NCBI RefSeq assembly: GCF_000971475.1
Contig: NZ_DF967533.1
Location: 124,001 to 188,000, forward strand
DNA length: 64,000 bases
Source of the DNA: Sulfuricella sp. T08
GTDB taxonomy: Bacteria; Pseudomonadota; Gammaproteobacteria; Burkholderiales; Sulfuricellaceae
Direction: 5' to 3'
Positions 28,620 to 38,779 of this stretch are shown piece by piece (the stretch's first letter is position 1; each line of letters starts with the position of its first letter). The notes under the pieces were generated by a model that was given only the letters and a program-made list of their open reading frames with translations, was not told the DNA's origin and made no database searches. A program made the position numbers and the translations under genes.

Positions 28620-29271
28620 CAAGCTCGCGACCCCGACATCGATTAAGGTCATGCTGGTGGACGACCATCCCGTAGTACGAGACGGCTATCGCCATCTGCT
28701 GGAAAACACGCCGGATATCCGGGTAGTGGCGGAAGCCAACGACGGCGAAGAGGCCTGTGCGCTCTATGAGCAACACATGCCCAACGTGGTGATTCTCGAC
28801 CTCAGCATGCCCGGCATCGGCGGTCTGGAAGCCCTGCGCCGCATTAAAGCCAAAGATCCGGCGATACATATCCTGGTATTCAGCATGCATGACAGCGAAA
28901 CTCTGGTCCTGCGCTCGCTGGAGGCAGGTGCCACCGGCTACCTCACCAAGCAAGGTGGCGTGTCACAAATGGTGGAAGCGGTACGCCAGGTGGCGCAGGG
29001 GAAATTGTTCGTTGACTCAAAGTTTGTCCCGGACCTGATGCACCACCGCCTTTTTGCCACGGAAGACCCCTTGCATGCCCTTTCCACACGTGAATTTCAA
29101 ATTTTCCAGATGTTGGCGGAAGGGCATTCGGTATCCGACATCGCCGTCATGCTTTCGATCAGCCCCAAAACCGTCGGGGTACACCACGCCAATATCATGA
29201 GGAAACTCAGGCTGCAAAACGCTGCCCAGCTTGTCCGGCTGGCAATCCGTTGCAACGTCGTCAAACCCTGA
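28612..29271 (+). CDS. LuxR/NarL-type response regulator
   Basis: A 219-residue transcription regulator. The receiver domain has the acidic pair in VDDHP (~16-20), the phospho-acceptor Asp in VVILDLSMPG (~60) and the conserved Lys in TGYLTK (~110). The C-terminal LuxR helix-turn-helix begins LSTREFQIFQMLAEG and includes ISPKTVGVHHANIMRKL. The start at 28612 sits inside the kinase gene's end with a purine-rich site (GAAAGAAAGAAG). It lies just before pstS, but its targets are unknown. Confidence 0.93.
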   Translation: MSNKLATPTSIKVMLVDDHPVVRDGYRHLLENTPDIRVVAEANDGEEACALYEQHMPNVVILDLSMPGIGGLEALRRIKAKDPAIHILVFSMHDSETLVLRSLEAGATGYLTKQGGVSQMVEAVRQVAQGKLFVDSKFVPDLMHHRLFATEDPLHALSTREFQIFQMLAEGHSVSDIAVMLSISPKTVGVHHANIMRKLRLQNAAQLVRLAIRCNVVKP

Positions 29272-29303
29272 CGTCGGACCGTGATTTTGAAACGATTTGC
29301 CAT

Positions 29304-29337
29304 TTGTAATAATTCTGTAATATTCCCCCTCTATGAT
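29304..29337 (+). promoter_or_regulatory. Putative Pho box and -10 element upstream of pstS
   Basis: TTGTAAT-AATT-CTGTAAT (29304-29321) is a direct repeat with 11-base periodicity close to the PhoB consensus CTGTCAT-N4-CTGTCAT. A TATGAT -10 hexamer follows at 29332-29337, 10 bases downstream, the spacing used by PhoB-dependent promoters that lack a -35. It would place the pst genes under phosphate-starvation control. Confidence 0.75.
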
Positions 29338-29396
29338 GGCGATCAGCCAACGGGGGAAACGCCCTGTTTTCTTTGAACCTACTTAGGAGAGCATCG

Positions 29397-30443
29397 ATGA
29401 AATTCAAACATGGCCTGACACTGGCCGCCTCCGCAGCACTGGCCCTGGGTTTGAGCTCTGTCGCCTTTGCTGGCGACATTACCGGCGCTGGCGCCACCTT
29501 CCCTTATCCGATTTACGCCAAATGGGCGGAGGCTTACAAGGCCAAAACCGGCACCAGCATGAACTACCAGTCCATCGGTTCAGGCGGTGGTATCAAGCAG
29601 ATCAAGGCCAAGACCGTGGACTTCGGCGCTTCCGACAAGCCACTCAAGCTCGAAGAACTGGAAAAGGACGGCCTGATGCAATTCCCGGCGGTGATGGGCG
29701 GCGTCGTACCGGTCATCAACCTGGCAGGCATTACTGCCGGTCAAATCAAGCTGAACGGTTCAGTGCTGGCCGACATCTTCATGGGCAAGATCAAGAAGTG
29801 GAACGACCCCGCCATCGTCGCACTGAACAAGGACGCCAAACTGCCTGACGACTTGATTACCGTGGTACACCGTTCCGATGGTTCCGGCACCACTTTCATC
29901 TTCACCAACTACCTGTCCAAGGTCAGCCCGGAATGGAAGACCAAAGTGGGCGAGGAAGCTTCGGTTTCCTGGCCTGCCGGGGTAGGCGGCAAAGGCAATG
30001 AGGGTGTAGCCTCCTACGTAAAACAGATCAAGGGCTCGATCGGTTACGTCGAGTTCGCCTACGCGCTGCAGAGCAAGATGACCTACACCCAGTTGCAGAA
30101 CAAGGACGGCCAGTTCGTTCAACCCGTTGAGGAATCCTTCAAGGCTGCCGCCGCCAATGCCCATTGGGACAAGGCACCGGGCTTCTACGAAATCCTCACC
30201 GACGAACCCGGCAAGGCCAGCTGGCCGATCACCGGCGCAACCTTCATCCTGATGCACAAGGTTCAGGACAAGCCGGCAAACGCTGCAGAAGTCCTGAAGT
30301 TCTTCGACTGGGCCTATACCAATGGCGACAAGATGGCGCTGGATATGGACTACATCCCGATGCCCGACAGCGTCGTGAAACTGGTCAAAGGCGCATGGAA
30401 AGCCCAGATCAAGGATGCCAGCGGCAAGGCAGTGTGGAACTGA
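29397..30443 (+). CDS. pstS: Periplasmic phosphate-binding protein PstS
   Basis: Captures phosphate in the periplasm and delivers it to the PstCAB importer. The 348-residue protein starts at 29397 (MKFKHGLTL), after a ribosome site TAGGAGAG, and has a Sec signal peptide (hydrophobic ~8-24, cleavage after VAFA). Phosphate-binding motifs: GAGATFPYPIYAKW, QSIGSGGGIKQI, FGASDKPL and HRSDGSGTTFIFT. A Pho box lies upstream and a terminator downstream, so pstS may be expressed more strongly than pstC-B. Confidence 0.96.
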   Translation: MKFKHGLTLAASAALALGLSSVAFAGDITGAGATFPYPIYAKWAEAYKAKTGTSMNYQSIGSGGGIKQIKAKTVDFGASDKPLKLEELEKDGLMQFPAVMGGVVPVINLAGITAGQIKLNGSVLADIFMGKIKKWNDPAIVALNKDAKLPDDLITVVHRSDGSGTTFIFTNYLSKVSPEWKTKVGEEASVSWPAGVGGKGNEGVASYVKQIKGSIGYVEFAYALQSKMTYTQLQNKDGQFVQPVEESFKAAAANAHWDKAPGFYEILTDEPGKASWPITGATFILMHKVQDKPANAAEVLKFFDWAYTNGDKMALDMDYIPMPDSVVKLVKGAWKAQIKDASGKAVWN

Positions 30444-30470
30444 TTTAGCGCATCAAGTGCCCTGACAATC

Positions 30471-30498
30471 AGACCCCGTCGCAACGCGGGGTTTTTTT
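30471..30498 (+). terminator. Intrinsic terminator after pstS
   Basis: ACCCCG-TCGCAA-CGGGGT-type stem (GACCCCGTCGCAACGCGGGG) followed by a run of seven T, 28 bases after the pstS stop. It should end or reduce transcription before the two small genes and pstC. Confidence 0.85.
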
Positions 30499-30545
30499 GT
30501 GAGGACATTCAAGCCCCAGGTCATTCCGCTTTATGAGGAGCCAAG

Positions 30546-30758
30546 ATGAATATCAATGAAATAATCCATAGCCAACTCGAAGCAGCCATTACCGGTTTAT
30601 CCCGCGCCCGTGATGGCCTCGTCGGCATGAAACCCGGCGAGACTCGGGAAGTTGGCCGGCAAATCGAGTCAGCCGTTTTTTATCTGGAAGATATCCAGTA
30701 TAATTGGGCATCCTGGGAACGAAGCCGTGCCACTAAGCCCACTTCGGAGGCTTTATGA
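30546..30758 (+). CDS. Small unknown protein between pstS and pstC
   Basis: A 70-residue acidic, probably helical cytosolic protein (MNINEIIHSQLEAAITGLSR at the start) with ribosome site GAGGAG 6 bases before ATG. No signal peptide, membrane helix or Cys pair. It ends in ATGA overlap with the next small gene, so the two are translated together. I do not recognise the family. Position in a pst locus suggests a phosphate-related or unrelated inserted function. Confidence 0.65.
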   Translation: MNINEIIHSQLEAAITGLSRARDGLVGMKPGETREVGRQIESAVFYLEDIQYNWASWERSRATKPTSEAL

Positions 30759-31012
30759 ACAACCTGAAGAAACTCGAGAAACGCATACTGAAAAGCCCGG
30801 GCGAGCCCGCTTCGCAGGTTTTCATGGAACTGGTCAAGGCACTCGAACACAAGCTGGACTTCAACTTGGCAACGATTTACGATCTCGATTATGATGACTT
30901 CCAGTTGACACTGGATGTTTTGAAGGACTGGCGACTCGACCGCTACGCGAAAACCCGTGAGCGCCTGAAAGCGCTTCCTGATTTACAGCAAAAATATAGG
31001 CGCCCGGACTGA
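30755..31012 (+). CDS. Small unknown protein, coupled to preceding gene
   Basis: An 85-residue protein (MNNLKKLEKRILKSPGEPAS at the start) with a charged, mixed composition and a YDLDYDDFQLTLDVL segment; no signal peptide or membrane helix. Its start overlaps the upstream stop (ATGA). Family not recognised. The following 102 bases before pstC hold a TATAAT at 31101-31106 but no clear -35. Confidence 0.65.
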   Translation: MNNLKKLEKRILKSPGEPASQVFMELVKALEHKLDFNLATIYDLDYDDFQLTLDVLKDWRLDRYAKTRERLKALPDLQQKYRRPD

Positions 31013-31114
31013 ACGCTCACCCCGGAGAATATCGGGCTTTCGTCCGGAAAGATGCTATTCCCTAGCGGACACACAAAAGAGCGAGGCGTCCTGAATCTGA
31101 TATAATTTACCCCC

Positions 31115-32074
31115 ATGTCCAAATTATTCCCCGACACCCGCCTGAAACGACAGCACCTGCTGGATCTGGCCTTCCTCAACATCACGCGATTATTCGCCTT
31201 TCTGGTATTCGCCATCCTTGCCGGGATCGTGGTAACCCTGCTGATAGGCAGCCTTCCCTCCATCAAGGCGTTCGGCTTCGGTTTTCTGTTCAGCCCGGAA
31301 TGGAACCCGGTGACGGATCAATTCGGCGCACTGGTGCCTATCATCGGCACCCTGGCCACTTCGGTTATCGCTCTGCTGATCGGCATCCCGGCCAGCTTCG
31401 GCATCGCCCTGTTCATCACCGAGATGTCGCCGCGCTGGCTCAAACGCCCGCTCGGCATCGCCGTGGAGTTGCTGGCCGGCATCCCGAGCATCATCTACGG
31501 CATGTGGGGCCTGTTCGTCTTCGCCCCGGACTTCGCCAAAATCGAACCCTGGCTCACCGACCACCTCGGCAACGCTGCTCTGATCGGCCCGCTGTTCCAG
31601 GGACCTCCGATGGGCATCGGCATGCTCACCGCCGGCCTGATCCTGGCGATCATGGTGATCCCCTTTATCGCTTCGGTGATGCGCGACGTGTTCGAGATCG
31701 TGCCGCCATTGCTCAAGGAATCCGCTTACGGCCTCGGCGCCACCACCTGGGAAGTCGTCTGGCACGTAGTCCTTCCCTACACCAAGATCGGTGTGGTCGG
31801 CGGCATCATGCTCGGCCTCGGCCGCGCGCTGGGCGAAACCATGGCGGTGACCTTCGTCATCGGCAACGCCCATGAGCTCAGTGCTTCCCTGCTGATGCCG
31901 GGCAACAGCATTTCCTCGGCACTCGCCAACGAATTCACCGAGGCGGTCGGCCCTCTCTACACCTCGGCATTGATCGAGCTGGGCCTGATCCTGTTCCTGA
32001 TCACCTTCATCGTGCTCTCGCTGTCCAAGCTGTTGCTGATGCAGCTTTCCAAGCGCGAAGGCAAGCAGTCCTAG
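31115..32074 (+). CDS. pstC: Phosphate ABC transporter permease PstC
   Basis: Inner-membrane permease half of the PstSCAB importer, 319 residues with six helices. The N-terminus is cytoplasmic, and the BPD permease motif EAA-like loop reads [20 protein letters not shown] (~208-227), with [17 protein letters not shown] following. The ATG at 31115 has no obvious ribosome site and lies only 9 bases after a TATAAT, so a very short leader is possible. pstA follows by 10 bases. Confidence 0.96.
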   Translation: MSKLFPDTRLKRQHLLDLAFLNITRLFAFLVFAILAGIVVTLLIGSLPSIKAFGFGFLFSPEWNPVTDQFGALVPIIGTLATSVIALLIGIPASFGIALFITEMSPRWLKRPLGIAVELLAGIPSIIYGMWGLFVFAPDFAKIEPWLTDHLGNAALIGPLFQGPPMGIGMLTAGLILAIMVIPFIASVMRDVFEIVPPLLKESAYGLGATTWEVVWHVVLPYTKIGVVGGIMLGLGRALGETMAVTFVIGNAHELSASLLMPGNSISSALANEFTEAVGPLYTSALIELGLILFLITFIVLSLSKLLLMQLSKREGKQS

Positions 32075-32084
32075 GACCCTCACA

Positions 32085-32930
32085 ATGCTCTCCCTTTACG
32101 CACGCAGACGCCTGATCAACAATTTCAATCTGACCATTGCCCTGCTCACCATGGTGTTCGGGCTGTTCTGGCTGGTCTGGATCCTCTGGACACTGGTCGC
32201 GCAAGGCTTTCACGGCCTGAGTCTCGCCATGTTTACCCAGATGACGCCGCCGCCAGGCAGCAACGGCGGCCTGCTCAACGCCATCGCCGGCAGTTTCGTC
32301 ATGACCATGATCGCTGCCCTGATCGGCACTCCGATCGGCATCCTCGCCGGCACCTATCTGGCGGAATTCGGCCAGAGAGGCTGGCTCGCACCGATCACGC
32401 GCTTCGTCAACGACATCCTGCTGTCCGCGCCATCCATCGTCATCGGCTTGTTCGTCTACGAAGTCTATGTGGCGAGCGTGGGCCACTTCTCCGGCTGGGC
32501 GGGCTCGCTCGCGCTGGCCCTGATTGTCATCCCGGTAGTGGTGCGGACCACCGAGAACATGCTGCGGCTGGTGCCGAACAGCCTGCGCGAGGCCGCCGCC
32601 GCCCTCGGCGCGCCGCAATGGAAAGTGATCATGCTGGTCACCCTGCGGGCATCCACAACCGGCATCCTGACCGGCATCCTGCTGGCGGTGGCACGCATCA
32701 GCGGCGAAACTGCACCGCTGCTGTTCACCGCCCTGAACAATCAGTTCTGGAGCAGTAACATGAACCAGCCGATGGCCAACCTGCCGGTGGTGATCTTCCA
32801 GTTCGCCATGAGCCCCTATGAGGATTGGCAGCGTCTGGCCTGGGCAGGTGCCTTGCTGATCACTTTCATGGTGCTGATACTGAATATTCTGGCGCGCATT
32901 GTTTTCCGCCAGAAGACCCCGTCGCATTAA
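32085..32930 (+). CDS. pstA: Phosphate ABC transporter permease PstA
   Basis: Second permease of the phosphate importer, 281 residues and six helices. The conserved coupling loop is [20 protein letters not shown] (~168-187), followed by [19 protein letters not shown]. Length is normal. It pairs with PstC and is driven by PstB, which starts 31 bases downstream. Confidence 0.96.
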   Translation: MLSLYARRRLINNFNLTIALLTMVFGLFWLVWILWTLVAQGFHGLSLAMFTQMTPPPGSNGGLLNAIAGSFVMTMIAALIGTPIGILAGTYLAEFGQRGWLAPITRFVNDILLSAPSIVIGLFVYEVYVASVGHFSGWAGSLALALIVIPVVVRTTENMLRLVPNSLREAAAALGAPQWKVIMLVTLRASTTGILTGILLAVARISGETAPLLFTALNNQFWSSNMNQPMANLPVVIFQFAMSPYEDWQRLAWAGALLITFMVLILNILARIVFRQKTPSH

Positions 32931-32961
32931 ACGCCGCTTATCCGGTTAACAGGACCCAACA

Positions 32962-33729
32962 ATGAACGAAATTACCAACCCCAAGATCATCCTCAAGGAC
33001 CTGAATTTTCATTACGGCAGTTACCACGCCCTGAAGTCCGTCAACCTGAGCATTCCGGAAAAGAAAGTCACCGCCTTCATCGGTCCGTCCGGCTGCGGCA
33101 AGTCCACCCTGCTGCGCACCTTCAACCGCATGTACGAGCTTTACCCCAAGCAGAAAGCCACGGGTGAAATCATTCTGGATGGCGAGAATATCCTCGATGC
33201 CCAGCAGGACCTGAACAGACTGCGCGCCAAGGTGGGCATGGTATTCCAGAAACCGACGCCGTTCCCGATGTCGATTTTCGACAACATCACCTTCGGTGTG
33301 AAGCTCTATGAAAGCCTGAGCAAGCGCGACATGGCAGATCGCGTCGAATGGGCGCTGCGCAAGGCCGCGCTGTGGAACGAGGTAAAGGACAAACTCAAGC
33401 AGAACGGCACAAGCCTGTCCGGCGGCCAGCAGCAGCGGCTGTGCATCGCCCGCGCCATTGCCGTGAAACCCGAGGTGGTGCTGCTCGACGAACCAGCCTC
33501 GGCGCTGGACCCGATCTCCACCGCCCACATCGAAGAGTTGATCCACGAGCTGAAGAAGGACTACACGATCATCATCGTCACCCACAACATGCAGCAGGCG
33601 GCTCGAGTATCCGACTACACCGCCTACATGTATCTGGGTGAACTGATCGAGTTCGGCAATACCGACATGATCTTCACAACGCCGAAAAAGACCGCGACGG
33701 AAGACTACATCACTGGCAAGTTTGGCTAA
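32962..33729 (+). CDS. pstB: Phosphate ABC transporter ATP-binding protein PstB
   Basis: ATPase that powers phosphate import, 255 residues. Walker [10 protein letters not shown] (~39-47), Q-loop [15 protein letters not shown], signature [14 protein letters not shown] (~152-165), Walker [14 protein letters not shown] and the switch His in [11 protein letters not shown] are intact. No phoU gene follows; a repeat hairpin and the convergent glmM gene come next. Confidence 0.97.
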   Translation: MNEITNPKIILKDLNFHYGSYHALKSVNLSIPEKKVTAFIGPSGCGKSTLLRTFNRMYELYPKQKATGEIILDGENILDAQQDLNRLRAKVGMVFQKPTPFPMSIFDNITFGVKLYESLSKRDMADRVEWALRKAALWNEVKDKLKQNGTSLSGGQQQRLCIARAIAVKPEVVLLDEPASALDPISTAHIEELIHELKKDYTIIIVTHNMQQAARVSDYTAYMYLGELIEFGNTDMIFTTPKKTATEDYITGKFG

Positions 33730-33755
33730 TCAAACCGAGCGCCCTTCACGTTTTC

Positions 33756-33794
33756 TCCCTCTCCCCCTGTGGGAGAGGGTTGGGGAGAGGGGTA
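33756..33794. repeat. Palindromic repeat (family 2) downstream of pstB
   Basis: CCCTCTCCCCC, then GGGAGAGGGTTGGGGAGAGG: two adjacent stem-forming units of a CCCTCTCC/GGAGAGGG element. The same family occurs inside hemH at 51898-51935 in the other orientation. It lies between the convergent pstB and glmM and could help end transcription, though no T-run follows. The rest of the 33730-33901 gap shows nothing recognisable. Confidence 0.75.
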
Positions 33795-33901
33795 GCCGGC
33801 ACCTCCAAACGAAACCAACATTTAGAAGGAAGATCAGGTTTGTTGGGTTACGCGATAAAACCGCTAACCCAACTACATGTCGATATTTCGCTTAAGTAGC
33901 G

Positions 33902-35260
33902 TTACCCCGCCGCCTGGCGCACTGTATCGGCAATCGCTTCGGCCCAGTGCTGGACCTTTTGACCGGACTTGCCTTCCACCATCACCCGCAATAACGGCTC
34001 CGTGCCGGATGCACGCAGCAGCACCCGGCCGGCGCCATCCAGTTCCTGTTCAGCCTCCGCCAGCCTTGCCTGAACCTGTGGGCTTGCGCTGAAATCGAAA
34101 CCTTTGCACACCGGCACATTGATCAGTACCTGGGGATACAGCGTCAGGTCCTTGGTAAAATCGCCCAACGTGGTCTTTTCCACGCGCAACGCGTGCAACA
34201 CCTGCAGCGCAGAAACGATGCCATCGCCGGTACTGTGCCGGTCGAGACAGAGAATATGGCCAGACCCCTCGCCACCCACCTGCCAGTCACGCTCGTCCAG
34301 CATTTCCAGTACGTAGCGGTCGCCTACCTTGGCGCGGGCAAAAGGGATATTCAGCTTCTCCAGGGCATGCTCCATGCCGAGGTTGGTCATGAGTGTACCT
34401 ACCACGCCGCCCTTGAGCAGACCATGCTGGTGACGATACTTGGCAATCACGTAAAGCAGACGGTCGCCATCGAATACCTCGCCGGAGGCATCCACCATCA
34501 TCAGGCGGTCGCCATCGCCATCCAGGGCAATACCAAGATCGGCACGGTGCTGTTTCACCGCATCCTGAAGGGCCTGCAAATGGGTAGCGCCGCATTCATG
34601 GTTGATATTCAGGCCGTCGGGAAGATTGCCGATGCTGATCACTTCAGCGCCGAGTTCGTGGAATACCGGTGGCGCGACGTGATAGGTGGCGCCGTGGGCG
34701 CAATCCACAACGATTCTCAACCCACGCAAATCGAGCTCGGTGGGAAAAGTGCTCTTGCAGAATTCAATGTAGCGTCCGGCAGCGTCGTTAAGCCGACGCG
34801 CCTTGCCCAGTTTCGCCGATGGCATGGTTTGCATCGGGTCTTCCAGCGCCTTCTCGATGGCGCGCTCGGTCTTGTCCGGCAGCTTGGTGCCGGCCGCAGA
34901 AAAGAACTTGATGCCATTATCCTCGAACGGGTTGTGCGAGGCACTGATGACGATGCCTGCCTGGGCGCGCAGAGCACGGGTGAGATAGGCAACCGCAGGG
35001 GTCGGCATCGGTCCGGTCAGCAGCACATCCACCCCGGCCGCGGAAAGCCCGGCCTGCAGGGCGGATTCCAGCATGTAGCCGGAAATACGGGTGTCCTTGC
35101 CAATGACCACTGCCGGATGATCGCCCTGCGGCAGCCTCCTCTCCTGCGCTGCCAGCACTTTGCCGGCAGCATAGCCCAGACGCATCACAAAATCCGGAGT
35201 GATCGGTGCTTCACCCACCTTGCCTCGAATTCCATCGGTACCGAAATATTTTCTAATCAT
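33902..35260 (-). CDS. glmM: Phosphoglucosamine mutase
   Basis: Converts glucosamine 6-phosphate to glucosamine 1-phosphate for peptidoglycan and lipopolysaccharide precursors. The 452-residue cytoplasmic enzyme has [12 protein letters not shown] near the start, the catalytic phospho-Ser in [17 protein letters not shown] (~103), the Mg-binding DGDGDRLMM (~245-253), and substrate loop GEGSGH. It overlaps folP by 8 bases. ftsH-folP-glmM is a common proteobacterial order. Confidence 0.97.
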   Translation of the reverse strand: MIRKYFGTDGIRGKVGEAPITPDFVMRLGYAAGKVLAAQERRLPQGDHPAVVIGKDTRISGYMLESALQAGLSAAGVDVLLTGPMPTPAVAYLTRALRAQAGIVISASHNPFEDNGIKFFSAAGTKLPDKTERAIEKALEDPMQTMPSAKLGKARRLNDAAGRYIEFCKSTFPTELDLRGLRIVVDCAHGATYHVAPPVFHELGAEVISIGNLPDGLNINHECGATHLQALQDAVKQHRADLGIALDGDGDRLMMVDASGEVFDGDRLLYVIAKYRHQHGLLKGGVVGTLMTNLGMEHALEKLNIPFARAKVGDRYVLEMLDERDWQVGGEGSGHILCLDRHSTGDGIVSALQVLHALRVEKTTLGDFTKDLTLYPQVLINVPVCKGFDFSASPQVQARLAEAEQELDGAGRVLLRASGTEPLLRVMVEGKSGQKVQHWAEAIADTVRQAAG

Positions 35261-36080
35261 TGTTTTCCCTTATAGCATTCACAACCTGCAAGGCTTCTTT
35301 GCTGGCCTTTACATCGTGCACACGAATAATTCTAGCACCCTTCATTGCCGCAATCACTGCCGCAGCGACACTGGGAATTAGCCGTGCATCCACATCCAGA
35401 CCGGTGATCTGACCGAGCATGGACTTGCGCGACAGGCCTGCCAGCAGCGGCACCCCCAGTACCCGGAAGCGGTTGAACTCACGCAGCAGTATGACATTAT
35501 GCTCCAGCGACTTGCCGAAACCAAAACCGGGATCGACCACCAGCCGCTCGCGGCCGATGCCGGCGGCCTGTGCGGCGGCCAATCTTGCTTCCAGAAAAGC
35601 CATGACATCCGCCACGACATCCGCATAGCGGGGAGCAAGCTGCATGGTCTGCGGTGTGCCCTGCCTGTGCATCAGGCAAATGGCCACATTCGAGCCGGCC
35701 ACCGCTTCCAGCGCACCATCGCCTTGCAGCGCATTGATGTCGTTGATCATATCCACGCCGGCATCGATAGCTGCACGCATCACCTCGGTTTTGCAAGTAT
35801 CCACCGACAGAGGCACGTTGCTGCCCTGCAGCGCCTTGATGATCGGCAGCACCCGTCGCAGTTCCTCGTCAATATCGACAGGCTGCGCGCCGGGACGCGA
35901 CGATTCACCACCGACATCGAGGATGTCCGCCCCCTCCTCCAGCAGCCGAAAGGCGTGTACTATCCTGGCAGCGGTGGACGCATGGCGACCACCATCGGAG
36001 AACGAGTCGGGCGTGACGTTGACGATGCCCATGATCAACGGGCGATTGAGAGGGAGGGTAAAGCGGCCGCAGTGGAGCAT
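35253..36080 (-). CDS. folP: Dihydropteroate synthase
   Basis: Joins p-aminobenzoate to the pterin pyrophosphate in folate synthesis; target of sulfonamides. From the ATG at 36080 ([11 protein letters not shown]) it has 275 residues, with [14 protein letters not shown] (~18-31), [15 protein letters not shown], and DPGFGFGKS near 200. The open frame continues to 36323 through a repeat hairpin and antisense to ftsH, so that extension was rejected. No clear ribosome site precedes 36080; the repeat ends 5 bases upstream. Confidence 0.95.
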   Translation of the reverse strand: MLHCGRFTLPLNRPLIMGIVNVTPDSFSDGGRHASTAARIVHAFRLLEEGADILDVGGESSRPGAQPVDIDEELRRVLPIIKALQGSNVPLSVDTCKTEVMRAAIDAGVDMINDINALQGDGALEAVAGSNVAICLMHRQGTPQTMQLAPRYADVVADVMAFLEARLAAAQAAGIGRERLVVDPGFGFGKSLEHNVILLREFNRFRVLGVPLLAGLSRKSMLGQITGLDVDARLIPSVAAAVIAAMKGARIIRVHDVKASKEALQVVNAIRENND

Positions 36081-36084
36081 ATTG

Positions 36085-36176
36085 GGTGAGGCGTGAGGGG
36101 TGAGGCGTGAGGGGCAAAACCTGCGGCGGCGTGAATTTGTTTTTTCGCCTAACCCCTCACCTTCTAACCCCTCACC
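36085..36176. repeat. Short-repeat hairpin between ftsH and folP
   Basis: On the transcribed strand a purine arm (GGTGAGGGGTTAGAAGGTGA, GGGGTTAGG) precedes a loop and a pyrimidine arm (CCCCTCACGCCTCACC twice) ending 4 bases before the folP ATG. The 3' boundary leaves no room for a normal ribosome site. Confidence 0.7.
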
Positions 36177-36180
36177 AAAA

Positions 36181-38073
36181 TCAGGTTTCCTGCGCCGTAT
36201 GGGGAGTAGGCGCTGCGGGTGCAGCCGGTGCACTATCCGTAGGCGGATTCGGTTTGCTCTGGCTCGGCTTGGGCGGACGTGGCGCATTGCCTTCCATGAT
36301 GTCGGCGATCTGCTCGGCGTCAAGGGTTTCCCACTCCAGCAGCGCCTTCGCCATCACCTCGATCTTTTCCCGGTTTTCCTCGATCAGATGGCGCGCCACG
36401 GCATACTGTTCATCCACGATGCGGCGGATTTCGGCATCCACCTTCTGCATGGTGGTCTCGGATACGTTTTTGTGGGTGGTCACGGAGCGGCCGAGAAATA
36501 TCTCGCCATCGTTCTCGCCGTAGACCATCGGCCCCATCGCATCGGACATGCCCCACTGCGTTACCATGCGGCGAGCCATCTCGGTGGCGCGCTCGAAATC
36601 ATTGGAAGCGCCGGTGGTCATTTGCCCCATGAAAATTTCCTCGGCAATGCGGCCCCCGAAAAGTACCGAAATATTCTGCAGGAGATGCTCGCGATCCATG
36701 CTGTAGCGGTCTTCAGTCGGAAGCTGCATGGTCACGCCCAAGGCGCGGCCGCGCGGGATGATGGTGACTTTGTGTACCGGATCGGTCTTCGGCAGCAACC
36801 TGGCCACGACAACGTGGCCGGATTCGTGGTAAGCCGTGTTCATGCGCTCATGCTCGGGCATGACGATGGAGCGGCGTTCCGCACCCATGATGATCTTGTC
36901 TTTGGCCTTTTCGAAATCCTCCATGTCCACCAGACGTTTGTTGAAACGTGCGGCAAACAACGCAGCCTCGTTCACCAGGTTGGCCAGATCCGCGCCCGAC
37001 ATGCCGGGTGTGCCGCGTGCCAGAATATCCGCCTTCACGTCTGGCGCCACCGGCACCTTGCGCATGTGCACCATGAGAATCTGCTCGCGACCGCGAATAT
37101 CCGGCAGGGGAACTACCACCTGGCGGTCGAAGCGACCGGGGCGCAGCAGCGCCGGGTCGAGTACATCGGGGCGGTTGGTGGCAGCGACCACGATCACGCC
37201 AGCGGTGCCTTCGAAGCCGTCCATTTCCACCAGCAGCTGGTTCAGGGTCTGTTCGCGCTCGTCGTTGCCGCCGCCCATGCCTGCGCCACGCTGACGGCCG
37301 ACTGCGTCGATCTCGTCGATGAAGATGATGCAAGGGGCATTTTTCTTGGCCTGCTCGAACATGTCGCGCACCCGTGCCGCGCCGACACCGACGAACATTT
37401 CGACAAAGTCGGAGCCGGAAATACTGAAGAACGGCACTTTGGCCTCGCCGGCAATCGCCCGGGCCAGCAGGGTCTTGCCGGTACCGGGGTTACCCACCAT
37501 CAGCACGCCACGCGGAATACGGCCGCCCAGCTTCTGGAACTTGCTCGGGTCACGCAGAAACTCCACCAGCTCGGACACTTCCTCCTTGGCCTCGTCGCAT
37601 CCGGCGACATCGGCAAAGGTCACGGTATTGGTGGTCTCATCCAGCATGCGCGCCTTGCTTTTTCCAAAGGAGAACGCACCGCCCTTGCCGCCGCCCTGCA
37701 TCTGGCGCATGAAGAAAACCCAGACGCCGATCAGGAGCAGCATCGGGAACCAGGAAACAAACAGGTTCATCAGGAAAGAGGGCTCTTCTTCCGGTTTAGC
37801 TTCCACCACCACGCCGTTCTTGAGCAGGTCGCTCACCATCCAAGGGTCGGATGGCGCATAAGTGACGAAGCGCTTGCCGTCGGCCCTCACGCCTTTCAGC
37901 ACATGACCCTCGATCGACACCCTGGCGATCTGGCCCTGCTTCACTTCGTCGAGAAACTGGGAATATTCCAGTGGTGCCTGGACAGCCTGGCGCTGGCCGA
38001 AGTGATTGAACACCATCATCAGCACCAGCGCGATCACCAGCCAGACTGCAATATTTTTCATCAGATTATTCAA
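36181..38073 (-). CDS. ftsH: ATP-dependent zinc metalloprotease FtsH
   Basis: Membrane-bound AAA+ protease that degrades unneeded or damaged membrane and regulatory proteins. 630 residues: N-terminal helix (~6-22), periplasmic domain, second helix (~103-120), Walker A GNPGTGKT (~196-203), Walker [12 protein letters not shown] arginines in RPGRFDRQV, and the zinc site HESGH (~419-423). The C-terminus is a Pro/Ala/Ser-rich tail. It follows rlmE by 44 bases, the usual rlmE-ftsH pair. Confidence 0.97.
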   Translation of the reverse strand: MNNLMKNIAVWLVIALVLMMVFNHFGQRQAVQAPLEYSQFLDEVKQGQIARVSIEGHVLKGVRADGKRFVTYAPSDPWMVSDLLKNGVVVEAKPEEEPSFLMNLFVSWFPMLLLIGVWVFFMRQMQGGGKGGAFSFGKSKARMLDETTNTVTFADVAGCDEAKEEVSELVEFLRDPSKFQKLGGRIPRGVLMVGNPGTGKTLLARAIAGEAKVPFFSISGSDFVEMFVGVGAARVRDMFEQAKKNAPCIIFIDEIDAVGRQRGAGMGGGNDEREQTLNQLLVEMDGFEGTAGVIVVAATNRPDVLDPALLRPGRFDRQVVVPLPDIRGREQILMVHMRKVPVAPDVKADILARGTPGMSGADLANLVNEAALFAARFNKRLVDMEDFEKAKDKIIMGAERRSIVMPEHERMNTAYHESGHVVVARLLPKTDPVHKVTIIPRGRALGVTMQLPTEDRYSMDREHLLQNISVLFGGRIAEEIFMGQMTTGASNDFERATEMARRMVTQWGMSDAMGPMVYGENDGEIFLGRSVTTHKNVSETTMQKVDAEIRRIVDEQYAVARHLIEENREKIEVMAKALLEWETLDAEQIADIMEGNAPRPPKPSQSKPNPPTDSAPAAPAAPTPHTAQET

Positions 38074-38117
38074 AACCGCTCCTCAAACCCACAATATACA
38101 AACAAATTCTAAACCCT

Positions 38118-38744
38118 TTATTCGGCTCGTGTCAGATCTTTTGCGAGCAGAAAGGTTTCATTGGTTCGACCGCGCGAGGCTTTCGGCTTGCGCGTCGCCA
38201 CCTGCTTGAAATGTCCGCGCATTGTCCGGATGTACTCATCGAAGCCATCTCCCTGAAATACTTTGACCAGGAAACTGCCGCCCGGTTTCAAATGCTGCAA
38301 GGCAAACTCCAGAGCCAGCTCGGCAAGGTGCATCGCCCGTGCCTGGTCAACGAGTCCGACACCACTGAGATTGGGGGCCATATCGGAAATAACAAGATCC
38401 ACCGGACGACCATCAAGCGCCTTGACCAGCTCGGCCAGCACGGTATCTTCGCGGAAATCACCCTTAATAAAGGTCACGCCAGCCAGGGGCAGCATTTCCA
38501 GAAGGTCGAGTGCGATCACTTTTCCCTGGCCCGCCAGCTTCTGCGCCACCACCTGCGACCAACCCCCAGGCGTTGCACCCAGGTCAACCACCCTCATGCC
38601 GGACTTGAGCAGGTGGTCGCGCTCGATAATTTCCAGCAGTTTATACGAGGCGCGCGAACGGTAACCTTCGTGCTTCGCCAGTTGGACGTAGGGGTCGGTA
38701 ACGTGCTCCATCATCCAGGCCTTGCTGGTTTTAGTGCGCTTCAT
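38118..38744 (-). CDS. rlmE: 23S rRNA 2'-O-methyltransferase RlmE (RrmJ/FtsJ)
   Basis: Methylates the ribose of U2552 in 23S rRNA during large-subunit assembly. From 38744 ([12 protein letters not shown]) it has 208 residues. The SAM site is [13 protein letters not shown] (~53-65), and the catalytic K-D-K-E tetrad is met by the early Lys in RASYKLLE, the Asp of [10 protein letters not shown], the Lys of [10 protein letters not shown], and the C-terminal Glu. It is divergent from yhbY with a 35-base gap. Confidence 0.96.
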   Translation of the reverse strand: MKRTKTSKAWMMEHVTDPYVQLAKHEGYRSRASYKLLEIIERDHLLKSGMRVVDLGATPGGWSQVVAQKLAGQGKVIALDLLEMLPLAGVTFIKGDFREDTVLAELVKALDGRPVDLVISDMAPNLSGVGLVDQARAMHLAELALEFALQHLKPGGSFLVKVFQGDGFDEYIRTMRGHFKQVATRKPKASRGRTNETFLLAKDLTRAE

Positions 38745-38779
38745 CGGGTAAACTGCGAACCTTTCCAAGGATGCTAAAT

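Noticed and set aside
36081-36323. N-terminal extension of folP
   Set aside because: It translates a repeat hairpin and the antisense of ftsH; the family start is at 36080.
36100-38112. 670-codon open frame opposite ftsH
   Set aside because: Antisense shadow through a repeat hairpin and ftsH; no motif.
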